This document shows positions 25,325 to 32,662 of a DNA stretch of 49,283 nucleotides, in pieces (within the stretch, counting starts at the first letter, position 1; the number at the start of each line of letters is the position of its first letter). The notes under the pieces are model-generated. The model worked only from the letters and a program-made list of their open reading frames with translations. It had not been told where the DNA came from and searched no databases. The position numbers and the translations under genes were made by a program. The stretch comes from Planctomycetota bacterium (lineage in GTDB: Bacteria > Planctomycetota > J058). The stretch lies in contig RFHU01000240.1 of the NCBI GenBank assembly GCA_003695705.1, positions 1-49,283 on the forward strand, read 5' to 3'.

Positions 25325-26260
25325 TCAGCGCGGGGAGAGCTCCTCGCGCAGGGCGGCAATGGTTCGTGCGAGCCCTTCGGCCAGGGACACCTCCGGGCGC
25401 CAGTCCAGGAGCGCGGCCGCGCGCTCGATGCAGGCCAAGGAGCGGCGCACGTCCCCGGCGCGGGGCGGGGCGTGCACCGGCGGCCGAACGGTACCCGTGA
25501 GGCGGGCGATCTGGGCGTGGAGGTCGAGGACGCGGACTTCGCGACCGCCGGCCACGTTGATGACCGCGCCCGCCACGCCCGGGGCTTCTGCGGCCCGCAG
25601 GTTGGCGCGGACCACGTCGCCGACGAAGGTGAAGTCGCGTGTCTGCTCGCCGTCTCCGTGGATCTCGGCGGTCTCGCCGCGCAGGGCGCGCACGACGAAG
25701 GCCGGCACGACCGCGGCGTACGGGCTCTGGGGATCCTGCCGCGGTCCGTAGACGTTGAAGTAGCGCAGGCACACGGTCTCCAGGCCGAGCGATTCGCTGA
25801 AGGCTCGGGCGAGGGCTTCGCAGCTCGCCTTCTGGGCCGCGTAGGGGGAACGAGGACGAGGCGGCAGCTCCTCGTGTTTGGGAAGGGCCTCGGCGTCGCC
25901 GTAGACCGAGGAAGAGGAGGCGATGACCACGCGGCGCACTCCGGCGGCGCGGGCCGCGAGCAAGAGGCGGTGGGTCCCGCCCACGTTGACCGAGAAGGTG
26001 CGCTCGGGCTCCCGCAGCGAACGGGGCACCGAAGGCACGGCGGCCTGGTGGAAGACGACCTCGATGCCGGCCAGGGCTCCAGAGAGGGCGTCCTCGTCCC
26101 GCAGGTCCGCGACGCGCAAGTCGGCGTCGAGGCCGGCGAGGTGCTCGCGACGTCCGCTGCTGAGGTCGTCGAGCACGCGAACGTCCTCGCCGCGCTCCAC
26201 GAGCTCGCGGACGAGGTGCGAGCCGATGAAACCGCAGCCGCCGGTGACGAGGCACTTCAC
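25325..26260 (-). CDS. NAD-dependent epimerase/dehydratase (GalE-like, extended SDR)
   Basis: Sugar-nucleotide epimerase or dehydratase, 311 residues. Rossmann motif TGGCGFIGSHL at the N-terminus, catalytic Ser/Tyr/Lys set (SSSSVYGDAE; SPYAAQKASCE giving YxxxK), and RYFNVYGPRQDP, all as in UDP-glucose 4-epimerase-like enzymes. The exact sugar cannot be assigned. Start GTG 26260 is preceded 8 bases upstream by TAGAGT. It is divergent from a glycosyltransferase gene, so both probably serve one glycan pathway. Confidence 0.9.
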   Translation of the reverse strand: MKCLVTGGCGFIGSHLVRELVERGEDVRVLDDLSSGRREHLAGLDADLRVADLRDEDALSGALAGIEVVFHQAAVPSVPRSLREPERTFSVNVGGTHRLLLAARAAGVRRVVIASSSSVYGDAEALPKHEELPPRPRSPYAAQKASCEALARAFSESLGLETVCLRYFNVYGPRQDPQSPYAAVVPAFVVRALRGETAEIHGDGEQTRDFTFVGDVVRANLRAAEAPGVAGAVINVAGGREVRVLDLHAQIARLTGTVRPPVHAPPRAGDVRRSLACIERAAALLDWRPEVSLAEGLARTIAALREELSPR

Positions 26261-26268
26261 GAGTCCTC

Positions 26269-26274
26269 ACTCTA
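26269..26274 (-). promoter_or_regulatory. -10 box TAGAGT of the epimerase gene
   Basis: Minus-strand TAGAGT, 8 bases before the GTG at 26260; predicts a leaderless or nearly leaderless transcript. Confidence 0.5.
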
Positions 26275-26355
26275 CCCCAGGGCGAGGAAGGCGCAGCGAG
26301 GCGCAGGCTGGAGGGGTGGGCCGCGGCGCCGCTCTCGGCCGCCGCAGGCGGCTGG

Positions 26356-26361
26356 TAGAGT
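26356..26361 (+). promoter_or_regulatory. -10 box TAGAGT of the divergent glycosyltransferase gene
   Basis: TAGAGT lies 7 bases before the ATG at 26369. The same hexamer serves the divergent epimerase at nearly the same distance. Confidence 0.5.
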
Positions 26362-26368
26362 TCCCCCG

Positions 26369-27145
26369 ATGAGTGGACTCTTGCCGCTGACGGTCGTGGT
26401 CCCCGTCTACCACGAAGAGGAGAGCATCGCCGAGACCCTCGCGCGCCTGCGCGACGAGGTCGCGGTGCCCCACGACGTGCTCGTGGTCTACGACGAGGAA
26501 GACGACCCCACCCTGCCCGTGGTGCGTGGGCTCGCCGGAGCGCATCCCAACGTGGAGTTGGTGTTCAACGACGTGCGCCGGGGCGTCATCGGCGCCATCC
26601 GCAAGGGGTTTCAGGTGGCCTGCGAGCGGCACGGGGACGACGGCGCGGTCTTGGTGGTCATGGCGGACCTCTCCGACGACCTCGCCAAGGTGGAGGCGAT
26701 GCATCGCATGCTCGAGGAAGGCTACGACCTGGTGGCCGGCTCGCGCTACAGCCCGGGGGGGGAACAGCACGGGGGGGGCTGGATCAAGAGCCGCCTCTCC
26801 CGTCTGGCGGGGCGCTCGCTGGCGGCGCTCACCGACCTGCCGACCCGAGACTGCACCAACGCCTTCCGCATCTACCGGACCTCCTTCCTCCGACGCGTGC
26901 GCGTCGAGAGCACCGGAGGCTTCGAGCTCAGCTTGGAACTCACCGTCAAGGCCTGGGCGCACGGCTTCCGCGTGGGCGAGGTCCCTTCCGTGTGGCGGGA
27001 CCGCGAGGCGGGGCGCTCCAAGTTCCGCCTGGTGGCTTGGCTGCCGCGCTACCTGCGCTGGTATCTGCTTGCCTTGGGGCACCACTACCTGGGCTTGGAA
27101 GTGGGCGATCCCCCCGCGGAACCGACGCGGTCTTGGGAAGGCTGA
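26369..27145 (+). CDS. Glycosyltransferase family 2 (dolichol-phosphate mannosyltransferase-like)
   Basis: Cytosolic GT2 of 258 residues that probably transfers a sugar to a lipid carrier. Seen: LTVVVPVYHEEESI at the N-terminus, VVYDEEDDP as the first acidic nucleotide-binding motif, and VVMADLSDDLAKVEAM in the place of the DxD metal site. GSRYSPGGEQHGG and the later RDREAGRSKFRLVAWLPRYL also match the family. A basic, aromatic C-terminal helix may touch the membrane, but there is no clear transmembrane segment. ATG 26369 lacks a Shine-Dalgarno and lies right behind a TAGAGT box. Confidence 0.88.
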   Translation: MSGLLPLTVVVPVYHEEESIAETLARLRDEVAVPHDVLVVYDEEDDPTLPVVRGLAGAHPNVELVFNDVRRGVIGAIRKGFQVACERHGDDGAVLVVMADLSDDLAKVEAMHRMLEEGYDLVAGSRYSPGGEQHGGGWIKSRLSRLAGRSLAALTDLPTRDCTNAFRIYRTSFLRRVRVESTGGFELSLELTVKAWAHGFRVGEVPSVWRDREAGRSKFRLVAWLPRYLRWYLLALGHHYLGLEVGDPPAEPTRSWEG

Positions 27146-27166
27146 GCCGCAAGGAGGTTCAGCCTT
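27138..27166. terminator. Perfect 8-base inverted repeat over both stop codons of convergent genes
   Basis: AAGGCTGA (27138-27145) and TCAGCCTT (27159-27166) pair perfectly around a 13-base loop. The TGA of the plus-strand glycosyltransferase and the TGA of the minus-strand DUF2304 gene both lie in the arms. It probably acts as a bidirectional terminator, although no long T-run follows on either side. Confidence 0.5.
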
Positions 27167-27542
27167 GAGGCTCGGGGCCGTCCTCGTCCGGCGGGGCGCT
27201 CGAGGCGTCGCGCTCGGCCTCGAGGAGCGCGAGTTGCTGACCGAGGTTCTTGATCTGTTCGGTAATGCGGGAGAGGCGCACCGAGAACTGCAGGCAGATC
27301 AGGATGAGCGCGATGAACCCGACGAAGTAGATCACCGCCGTGGGCGTCTCCGAGCCGAGGGCGCGGGCGATGGCCTTCATCCAGGAGAAGGGGAGAAAGG
27401 AGACGCAGAGGACGCCCGCGCCGAAGAGGAGCCAGAGCCAGGAGTACTCCTCCCGCAGTCGCCGCTTGCGGACGAGTTCGAAGATGACGAGGGTCAGGGC
27501 GAAGGCGAAGCCGACGACGAGCGCTCGCTGGGAGAGGGGCAC
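27159..27542 (-). CDS. DUF2304 family membrane protein
   Basis: A 127-residue protein with three membrane helices (ALVVGFAFALTLVIFELV; YSWLWLLFGAGVLCVSFL; VIYFVGFIALILICLQFSVRL) and a cytoplasmic coiled coil (RITEQIKNLGQQLALLEAERD). The block RKRRLREEYSWLWLL is the hallmark of DUF2304. These proteins typically sit next to GT2 glycosyltransferases, as here, and are thought to assist them or act in polyprenyl-linked sugar handling. The start is GTG at 27542, one base after the upstream glycosyltransferase stop. Confidence 0.85.
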   Translation of the reverse strand: MPLSQRALVVGFAFALTLVIFELVRKRRLREEYSWLWLLFGAGVLCVSFLPFSWMKAIARALGSETPTAVIYFVGFIALILICLQFSVRLSRITEQIKNLGQQLALLEAERDASSAPPDEDGPEPQG

Positions 27543-27543
27543 G

Positions 27544-28326
27544 TCAGGCGTCGGCGCGAGGGGGAGGCTCGCGGAGGAGGGTGACGAGGATCGAGAGGAG
27601 CATCTTGAACACGTAGAACAGAGGACGCAGTCCGCTGTGCATGGACCGGCCTCCGGGCGCCGGACGCATGGCCACCGGGCGCTCCTCCACCCGGAAGCCC
27701 GCGCGGTGGAGGAGGATGAGCATGTCGGCGTCGGGGTAGTCGGTGGGAAACACGTCGCTCTGAAAGTATTCGAAGACCCGCCGCGAGAGGGCCTGGTAGC
27801 CGCTGGTGGGGTCGGTGATCCGCCGACCGGTGACGACCGAGGCGATGTAGCCGAAGAGGATCATGCCCGCGCGCCGCAGGCGCGGGGGAATGTATCCCTC
27901 CCCGAGGAGAAAGCGCGAGCCCACGCAGGCGTCCACGGCGCCCGAGAGGACCCGTTCGGCGAGGACGGGCACGAAGCGCGGGTCGTGCTGGCCGTCGGCG
28001 TCGAGTTGCACGACCACCTCGTACCCCGCCCGGGCGGCGTACTTGTAGCCGGTTTGCAGGGCGGCGCCGTAGCCAAGGTTGAAGGGGTGCCGCAGGCAGC
28101 GCGCGCCGTGTCGGCGAGCCACCTCGCAGGTGCCATCCGACGAGCCGTCGTCGACCACCAGGACGTCGAAGGCCGAGTGTCGGGCGAGTTCGGAAAGCAC
28201 GGAGCCCAGGCGCTCGGCTTCGTCGAAGGCCGGGACGAGCACCAGTCCCCGGCCCGCAGGCCCGAGGATCGGCCGGAGCGCGGTCGCTGCCGCGGCGGTG
28301 GGGCTGGCGGATCGGGGGTCGGTCAT
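27544..28326 (-). CDS. Glycosyltransferase family 2 (polyprenyl-phosphate glycosyltransferase type)
   Basis: GT2 of about 260 residues. It has GLVLVPAFDEAERLG, DVLVVDDGSSDGTCEVA, FNLGYGAALQTGYKYA, VVQLDADGQHDP with the DxD metal site, and DPTSGYQALSRRVFEYF. The C-terminus is hydrophobic/amphipathic (LFYVFKMLLSILVTLL). Two starts are possible: ATG 28341 and ATG 28326. A TATCAT -10-like box overlaps the first, so I chose 28326. It is immediately upstream of the DUF2304 gene, with which it forms a common two-gene unit for glycan or lipid-linked sugar synthesis. Confidence 0.9.
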   Translation of the reverse strand: MTDPRSASPTAAAATALRPILGPAGRGLVLVPAFDEAERLGSVLSELARHSAFDVLVVDDGSSDGTCEVARRHGARCLRHPFNLGYGAALQTGYKYAARAGYEVVVQLDADGQHDPRFVPVLAERVLSGAVDACVGSRFLLGEGYIPPRLRRAGMILFGYIASVVTGRRITDPTSGYQALSRRVFEYFQSDVFPTDYPDADMLILLHRAGFRVEERPVAMRPAPGGRSMHSGLRPLFYVFKMLLSILVTLLREPPPRADA

Positions 28327-28339
28327 GGGCTCGGGGGCC

Positions 28340-28345
28340 ATGATA
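28340..28345 (-). promoter_or_regulatory. -10-like box TATCAT of the GT2-DUF2304 unit
   Basis: Minus-strand TATCAT (5 of 6 to TATAAT), 13 bases before the ATG at 28326. If functional, the ATG at 28341 would not be on the mRNA. Confidence 0.4.
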
Positions 28346-28439
28346 CGCCGGCCTTGGTTCCGCCGGCGCGCACCCAGCGCCCGGGCGGTCCGACGGGGTG
28401 GGACAAGAACGCCCACTCCGGGTGACCGCGGGGCGACAG

Positions 28440-28626
28440 AGCCCTGCGGACCGCGGCGGCGCGAAAGGCGTAAGTCCATTCACTGCATGTGTACGGACAG
28501 GCTTCGCCGGGTCAGGTCCGTTCGGTCCTGCGCTTGCTCTGATGCTCCTCGTCGGGCGAACAGCCCACCGAGACCCCAACCCCCCAAGAAACCCCGGTCC
28601 GGCGATGGGCGCTGGATCGGGGTTTT
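28440..28626 (+). ncRNA. Candidate small RNA ending at an intrinsic terminator (class unknown)
   Basis: The 378-base gap 28342-28719 has no supportable protein gene. Part of it (about 28468-28500) is less GC-rich than its surroundings and holds short hairpins: GTCC/GGAC arms near 28472-28496, and the near-perfect palindrome CAGGTCCGTTCGGTCCTG around 28515-28532. A terminator follows at 28589-28626, and the next gene has its own promoter after that, so the terminator should end a separate transcript. The 5' end is a guess because I find no clear promoter. It does not fit SRP, tmRNA or a riboswitch that I know. Confidence 0.35.
28589..28626 (+). terminator. Intrinsic terminator
   Basis: Arms AAACCCCGGTCC (28589-28600) and GGATCGGGGTTTT (28614-28626) pair over about 12 positions with one G-T wobble, 13-base loop, then TTTTCCTTTGG. 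This is the clearest intrinsic terminator in the window. It lies between divergent genes, where none is expected. Confidence 0.75.
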
Positions 28627-28655
28627 CCTTTGGTTGCCCGCTCATCCGGCCCGCG

Positions 28656-28683
28656 TTGACGGCGCCCCGCCCCTTGTTAGACT
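28656..28683 (+). promoter_or_regulatory. Promoter of the endonuclease III-like gene
   Basis: TTGACG (28656-28661), 16-base spacer, TAGACT (28678-28683). The start codon is 36 bases downstream. Confidence 0.6.
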
Positions 28684-28719
28684 GCCGCGCCTTTCGCCCT
28701 CTGCACTTGGGAGCGACCC

Positions 28720-29391
28720 GTGGCGGCGATTCGCGAGAAGGCCAAGAAGTTCCAGAAGTTCGTCAAGGGCCTCGAGGGCAAGTACGCCCAGGCGCTTCCG
28801 GACCCCAAGTTGCCGCTGCTGGACAACTTCGTCTTCTACTTGCTTCTCTACTCGAACCCGGTCACCCACGCCAAGAAGGCCTTCCGGGCTTTGCGGGACG
28901 AGAAGCGCTTCGCGGGCTGGATGGAGGTCCGGGTCGCGACCCCGCGGGAGATCGCGGAAGTCCTCGAGGAGAACAAGATCAGCCACGCCCAGTTCTTGGC
29001 GCCTCGGCTGAAGCAGTTTCTCCAGAAGGTGTTCGAGGAAGTCGACGCCGTCGCCTTCGAGCCCTTGCTCGAGCGGATCCAAGAAGCCGAGGACGCCAAG
29101 AAGCGCCGCGACCGAACGTCCAAGGCCAAGGAGTGGATCAACGGCCTCCCCGGGATTCCTCCTTGGGGGCCCACCTACCTGCTCACGGGCCTTGGCTTCG
29201 AGCGCGCCCTGCCCTGGGACCCCCACACCGAGGCGGTGCTGGAGGCGCAGAAGGTGTTTCCGCCCAAGGCCACCTTGGCGCAGAAGAAGCGCGTCGCGAA
29301 GGCCCTCCTCGAGGGCCTCGACGGCCTCGATCCCTTGCAGGTGCACCATCTGTTGGTGGAGTACGCCAAGCGCGACTTGAAGCGCCGCTGA
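28720..29391 (+). CDS. HhH-GPD / endonuclease III-fold protein without FeS cluster
   Basis: A 223-residue helical protein. The C-terminal half resembles the HhH-GPD fold of base-excision repair enzymes: the block INGLPGIPPWGPTYLL aligns with the LPGVGxxTA hairpin, PWDPHTEAVLEA with the VDTHVxRV segment that carries the catalytic Asp, and LQVHHLLVEYAKRDL with the HxxLxxxGR helix. The position of the glycosylase/lyase Lys (endonuclease III Lys120) is Pro or Trp here, and no Cys cluster follows, so it may be a degenerate or monofunctional member or a structural DNA-binding protein. GTG 28720 has GGGAG upstream. This is family-level pattern matching and less certain than most calls. Confidence 0.55.
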   Translation: MAAIREKAKKFQKFVKGLEGKYAQALPDPKLPLLDNFVFYLLLYSNPVTHAKKAFRALRDEKRFAGWMEVRVATPREIAEVLEENKISHAQFLAPRLKQFLQKVFEEVDAVAFEPLLERIQEAEDAKKRRDRTSKAKEWINGLPGIPPWGPTYLLTGLGFERALPWDPHTEAVLEAQKVFPPKATLAQKKRVAKALLEGLDGLDPLQVHHLLVEYAKRDLKRR

Positions 29392-29464
29392 GCGCGGCGC
29401 GCCGCGGACGCTCCGCGAAGCCCTCGGGGAGCGACGCGCGCTCTCCCTCTCCTGAGGGGGCTGC

Positions 29465-29470
29465 TATCCT
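29465..29470 (+). promoter_or_regulatory. -10 box TATCCT upstream of yebC
   Basis: TATCCT, 21 bases before the ATG at 29492; an AAAGGAG ribosome site lies at 29481-29487. The -35 is unclear. Confidence 0.4.
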
Positions 29471-29491
29471 CGGAGGAGCGAAAGGAGACTC

Positions 29492-30220
29492 ATGGCTGGC
29501 CACTCCCACTGGGCGGGCATCAAGCACCGCAAGGCCGCTCAGGACAAGAAGCGCAGCAAGTACTTCTCGAAGTTCTCCAAGGCCATCATGATCGCCGCCA
29601 AGGAAGGCGGTGGGAACCCGGACAAGAACCTCAAGCTGCGCTACGCCATCGACAAGGCGCGCGCGGGCAACATGCCCAACGCGAGCATCGAGCGGGCCAT
29701 CAAGAAGGCCACCGGGGAGCTCGGCAACGTCACCTTCGACGAGATCGTCTACGAGGGGTACGCGCCGGGCGGAGTGGCGATCATCGCCGAGGTGGTCACG
29801 GACAACCGCAACCGCACCGCGCCCGAGATGCGCAACCTGTTCAACAAGCACGGCGGCAACCTGGGCAGCCCCGGCTCGGTGTCCTTCATGTTCGACAAGA
29901 AGGGGCTCATTGCCGTTCCGCGCGCCGCGGCCGGAGAGGACGAAGTCCTCGAAGTCGCTCTGGAAGCCGGCGCCGAGGACGTGACCCCGGGCGAGGAGGA
30001 GTTCGAGATCGTGACGGACCCGGCCGAGTTCGAAGCGGTCAAGGAGGCCCTCAAGGCCAAGGGCTGGGAACTGACCACCGCCGAGATCGCCTGGGTGCCC
30101 CAAACCGAGGTCACGCCCCCCTCCGAGCACGTGTCCAAGGTGGAGGCCATCCTCGAGGCCCTCGAGGACCACGATGACGTGCAGAACGTCTACAGCAACT
30201 ACGCCCCGGCGCAGGAGTAG
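29492..30220 (+). CDS. yebC: YebC/PmpR (TACO1) family protein
   Basis: Conserved 242-residue protein of the YebC/TACO1 family, described as a transcription regulator and, more recently, as a factor that helps ribosomes through proline-rich stretches. Signature MAGHSHWAGIKHRKAAQDKKR at the N-terminus, then KFSKAIMIAAKEGGGNPDKN and YEGYAPGGVAIIAEVVTDNRNRT. It has a good ribosome site. The usual partner ruvC does not follow; instead a parvulin gene starts 7 bases later. The many proline runs in this window (for example in DctP) make a role in translation plausible. Confidence 0.95.
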   Translation: MAGHSHWAGIKHRKAAQDKKRSKYFSKFSKAIMIAAKEGGGNPDKNLKLRYAIDKARAGNMPNASIERAIKKATGELGNVTFDEIVYEGYAPGGVAIIAEVVTDNRNRTAPEMRNLFNKHGGNLGSPGSVSFMFDKKGLIAVPRAAAGEDEVLEVALEAGAEDVTPGEEEFEIVTDPAEFEAVKEALKAKGWELTTAEIAWVPQTEVTPPSEHVSKVEAILEALEDHDDVQNVYSNYAPAQE

Positions 30221-30227
30221 GTTGGCC

Positions 30228-31217
30228 GTGTTCCCTCGGCGCGGGCTGCGTGCCTGGCGTCCGGCAGGGGGAGGCGCGCTGCTCTGCGCGTGCGTGCTCC
30301 TGGCGGGGCTCGGTGCGCCGCCGCGAGCGGCCCACGCCGAGGACGCCGTCCCCGCGGACGCCTACGCCGTGGTGGGGAGCGCGGTGATCGCCCGCAGCGC
30401 GGTGGAGGCCGAGGCCAAGCACGGATCGTCTCCGGCCGTGGCCCTCCAGCGGCTGGTGGAACTCGAGGTCCTCCGCGTCAACCTGCGCCGACGGGGCCAC
30501 GACCCCGCCGCTCTCTCCGAGGAGACCGTGCGGAAGGAGCTGGACAAGACCGAGCGCTTGCTCGCCTCCCGCGGGCGCTCCCTCGAGGCGGTCTTGGCCG
30601 CGGGCGGGCGCACCCGCTCCGAGTTCGAAGACGCGCTGCGGGTTCGCGTGGCCCTGCAACGCCTCGTCTCCGAGCGGGTGCGCGACGAGGACCTGCGCGC
30701 CGACTTCCCGCGCCGAGCCCTGCGCGTCGTCGGCGAGGTCCGAGCGGCCCACGTGCTCGTGGCCATCGACGCCGGGCGCGGCGAGGCCGAGGCCCGCGCG
30801 GAAGCCGAGCGCCTGCTCGCCTCGCTGCGCGATGCCGAGGACCTCGGCGCCGCCTTCGCGCGCCTCGCCCGGGAGCGCTCCGACGACCCCTTCGGCCCCA
30901 TCACCGACGGCGACCTCGACTGGTTCGACGGACGCGGTCGTGGCCTGTTCCGGCCCCCGCACGCCTTGGTCGAGGCGGCCTTCGCCCTCGGGGCGCCGGG
31001 GCTCGTGCCCGAGCCCGTCCGCGGGCCCCGGGGCTACCACCTCGTGCGCGTCGTCGCCGTCCACCTGCCCGCCGACGCCACCCCCGAGGCGCTCCTTCCC
31101 GCGGTGCGCGCCGATGCCGAGGCTCGGGAAGCGGCCGCCCTCGTCGAGGAATGGCTCCGCTCCACCGAAGTACGCTACGCCCCCGACGCCCCGCGCGTCC
31201 CCGACGGCTCGCGCTGA
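30228..31217 (+). CDS. SurA/PrsA-like parvulin peptidyl-prolyl isomerase, exported
   Basis: Exported foldase of 329 residues. A signal peptide (LLCACVLLAGLGAPPRAAHA) is followed by an all-helical SurA-like N-terminal domain and, from about residue 165, a rotamase/parvulin domain: VRAAHVLVAI, DLGAAFARLARERSDDP, DLDWFDGRGRGLF, LVEAAFALGAPGLVPEPVRGPRGYHLVRVV, which is the standard parvulin order. GTG 30228 is chosen; TTG 30222 is in frame too. The gene begins 7 bases after yebC. It probably assists folding of exported or outer-membrane proteins. Confidence 0.88.
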   Translation: MFPRRGLRAWRPAGGGALLCACVLLAGLGAPPRAAHAEDAVPADAYAVVGSAVIARSAVEAEAKHGSSPAVALQRLVELEVLRVNLRRRGHDPAALSEETVRKELDKTERLLASRGRSLEAVLAAGGRTRSEFEDALRVRVALQRLVSERVRDEDLRADFPRRALRVVGEVRAAHVLVAIDAGRGEAEARAEAERLLASLRDAEDLGAAFARLARERSDDPFGPITDGDLDWFDGRGRGLFRPPHALVEAAFALGAPGLVPEPVRGPRGYHLVRVVAVHLPADATPEALLPAVRADAEAREAAALVEEWLRSTEVRYAPDAPRVPDGSR

Positions 31218-31248
31218 GCCCGGCCCGCCTGCGGCCGCTCCGCTGAGG

Positions 31249-31254
31249 TAGAAT
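31249..31254 (+). promoter_or_regulatory. -10 box TAGAAT upstream of the VWA gene
   Basis: TAGAAT, 34 bases before the ATG at 31289, with GAGAGG as ribosome site close to the ATG. Confidence 0.45.
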
Positions 31255-31288
31255 CGCGCGCTCAGGCCCTTTCCCCGAGAGGACGGAC

Positions 31289-32599
31289 ATGCGCCCGCGC
31301 ATCCCTGCTCTGGTCTTTGGCCTCTGCGTGCTGGCTCCCGCCGCGGCCTGCGCCAAAGGCAACGCCGCCAAGGTCTTCGAGAAGGCCGTCAAGAAGGGCG
31401 CGCCGACGCCGACCATCGTCGAGGCCGCGGCGCGGCTCGCCGAGTCGCTCGACCCGAAGGGCGTCCAGTCCCTCGTCAGGTACGGGGCCCTCGTCGAGAA
31501 GATCGACGTCTACATCGCCTGCCGGGACGCCCTCTCGCAGGCCTCGGGCAAGGCCTTCGCCGCGCTGAAGAAGGCGCTCACTTCCTCCAAGCGGGTCGAG
31601 CAGCGCGTGCTCTGCGTGGACGCCCTCGGCATCAGCCAGGAGCCGGGCGCGGTCGAGGCACTCGGAAAGGCCCTCGACGACGGGGCCAAGCCGGTGCGCA
31701 TCGCCGCCATTCGCGCGCTCCGCAAGCAGGAGCGTCGCGAGGGCATCCCCCTCCTCTACGGACGGCTGAGCGCGGTGGGCTTCGACAGCAAGGACGCCGA
31801 GGCCGAGGAGCTCTACGACGCCTTGTACGCGCTCACCGGACAGGCCTACGAGAACCTCTCCGACTGGCAGAAGTGGTACGAGTCGGTGGGGCCCGACTAC
31901 GACCCCAAGAAGCAGGGCAACAAGGGCGACGGGGTGAGCACCCTCACCCGCAAGGGCGAGGGGAAGATCTTTGGCTCGGTGGTTCGCTCGCAGGCCTTCG
32001 TGCTCTGCCTCGACATCTCCTCGAGCATGCGGGTCATCGATCTGCCGCCGGGCGAGACGTGGAAGGACAGCAAGGGGAAGGCGCACAAGTACAAGGACCC
32101 CGACCCCTCGGGGCGCAAGCCGCCCCACCCGGAGTCCCGCTTCAGCAAGGCCCGCGAGGCGTTCATCAAGTTCATCGAGGGCCTCAGCGAGCGGGCGCGG
32201 TTCGCCATCGTGGTGTTCGGGGACAAGAAGGACACCAAGGCTTGGAAGCCGCAACCCGTGAAGGCCACCAAGCGCAACAAGAAGGCAGCGATCGACTACG
32301 TCAAGAAACTGCGCTGGAGCTACGCCACCCGAACCGACCTCGCCCTCGAAGAGGCCTTCAAGATCCAGGGAGTCGATTCGATCTACCTCTACTCGGACGG
32401 CATTCCCGAGAAGCGCAAGGGGGGCGCGACGGTGGACATTCCCGCCGACGAGATCCTCGAGCGCGCACGCACCCTCAACCGCGCGCGCAAGCTGAAGATC
32501 AATTGCTACGGAATGGCCTCCAGCAAGGCGATGCGCGAATTCCTCCGCAAACTGGCCGAGGAGAACGACGGAGAATACAAGGACCTTCGTGTCCGCTGA
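31289..32599 (+). CDS. Exported HEAT-repeat plus von Willebrand factor A domain protein
   Basis: A 436-residue exported protein. The signal peptide is at 1-22; residues 30-190 carry HEAT-like helices (GAVEALGKALDDGAKPVRIAAIRALR). From about residue 236 it has a VWA domain with intact MIDAS: DISSSM (Asp242, Ser244, Ser246), the TRTDLALEEAF threonine segment and the late acidic YSDGIPE. MIDAS domains bind a metal-bridged protein ligand. It heads a group of three genes (VWA, FGE-like, HEAT lipoprotein) on the same strand. Confidence 0.85.
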   Translation: MRPRIPALVFGLCVLAPAAACAKGNAAKVFEKAVKKGAPTPTIVEAAARLAESLDPKGVQSLVRYGALVEKIDVYIACRDALSQASGKAFAALKKALTSSKRVEQRVLCVDALGISQEPGAVEALGKALDDGAKPVRIAAIRALRKQERREGIPLLYGRLSAVGFDSKDAEAEELYDALYALTGQAYENLSDWQKWYESVGPDYDPKKQGNKGDGVSTLTRKGEGKIFGSVVRSQAFVLCLDISSSMRVIDLPPGETWKDSKGKAHKYKDPDPSGRKPPHPESRFSKAREAFIKFIEGLSERARFAIVVFGDKKDTKAWKPQPVKATKRNKKAAIDYVKKLRWSYATRTDLALEEAFKIQGVDSIYLYSDGIPEKRKGGATVDIPADEILERARTLNRARKLKINCYGMASSKAMREFLRKLAEENDGEYKDLRVR

Positions 32600-32662
32600 A
32601 CGCGAGTCGGTAGGGGCGCGGGCCTCGCGCGCGGCAGGGACCCGCGTGGTGGGGCGCGGCAG

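Noticed and set aside
28500-28545. Possible SRP (4.5S) RNA core, because GGGTCAGGTCCG resembles its conserved loop
   Set aside because: The following GGAAGGAAGCAGC segment, which is nearly invariant, is absent.
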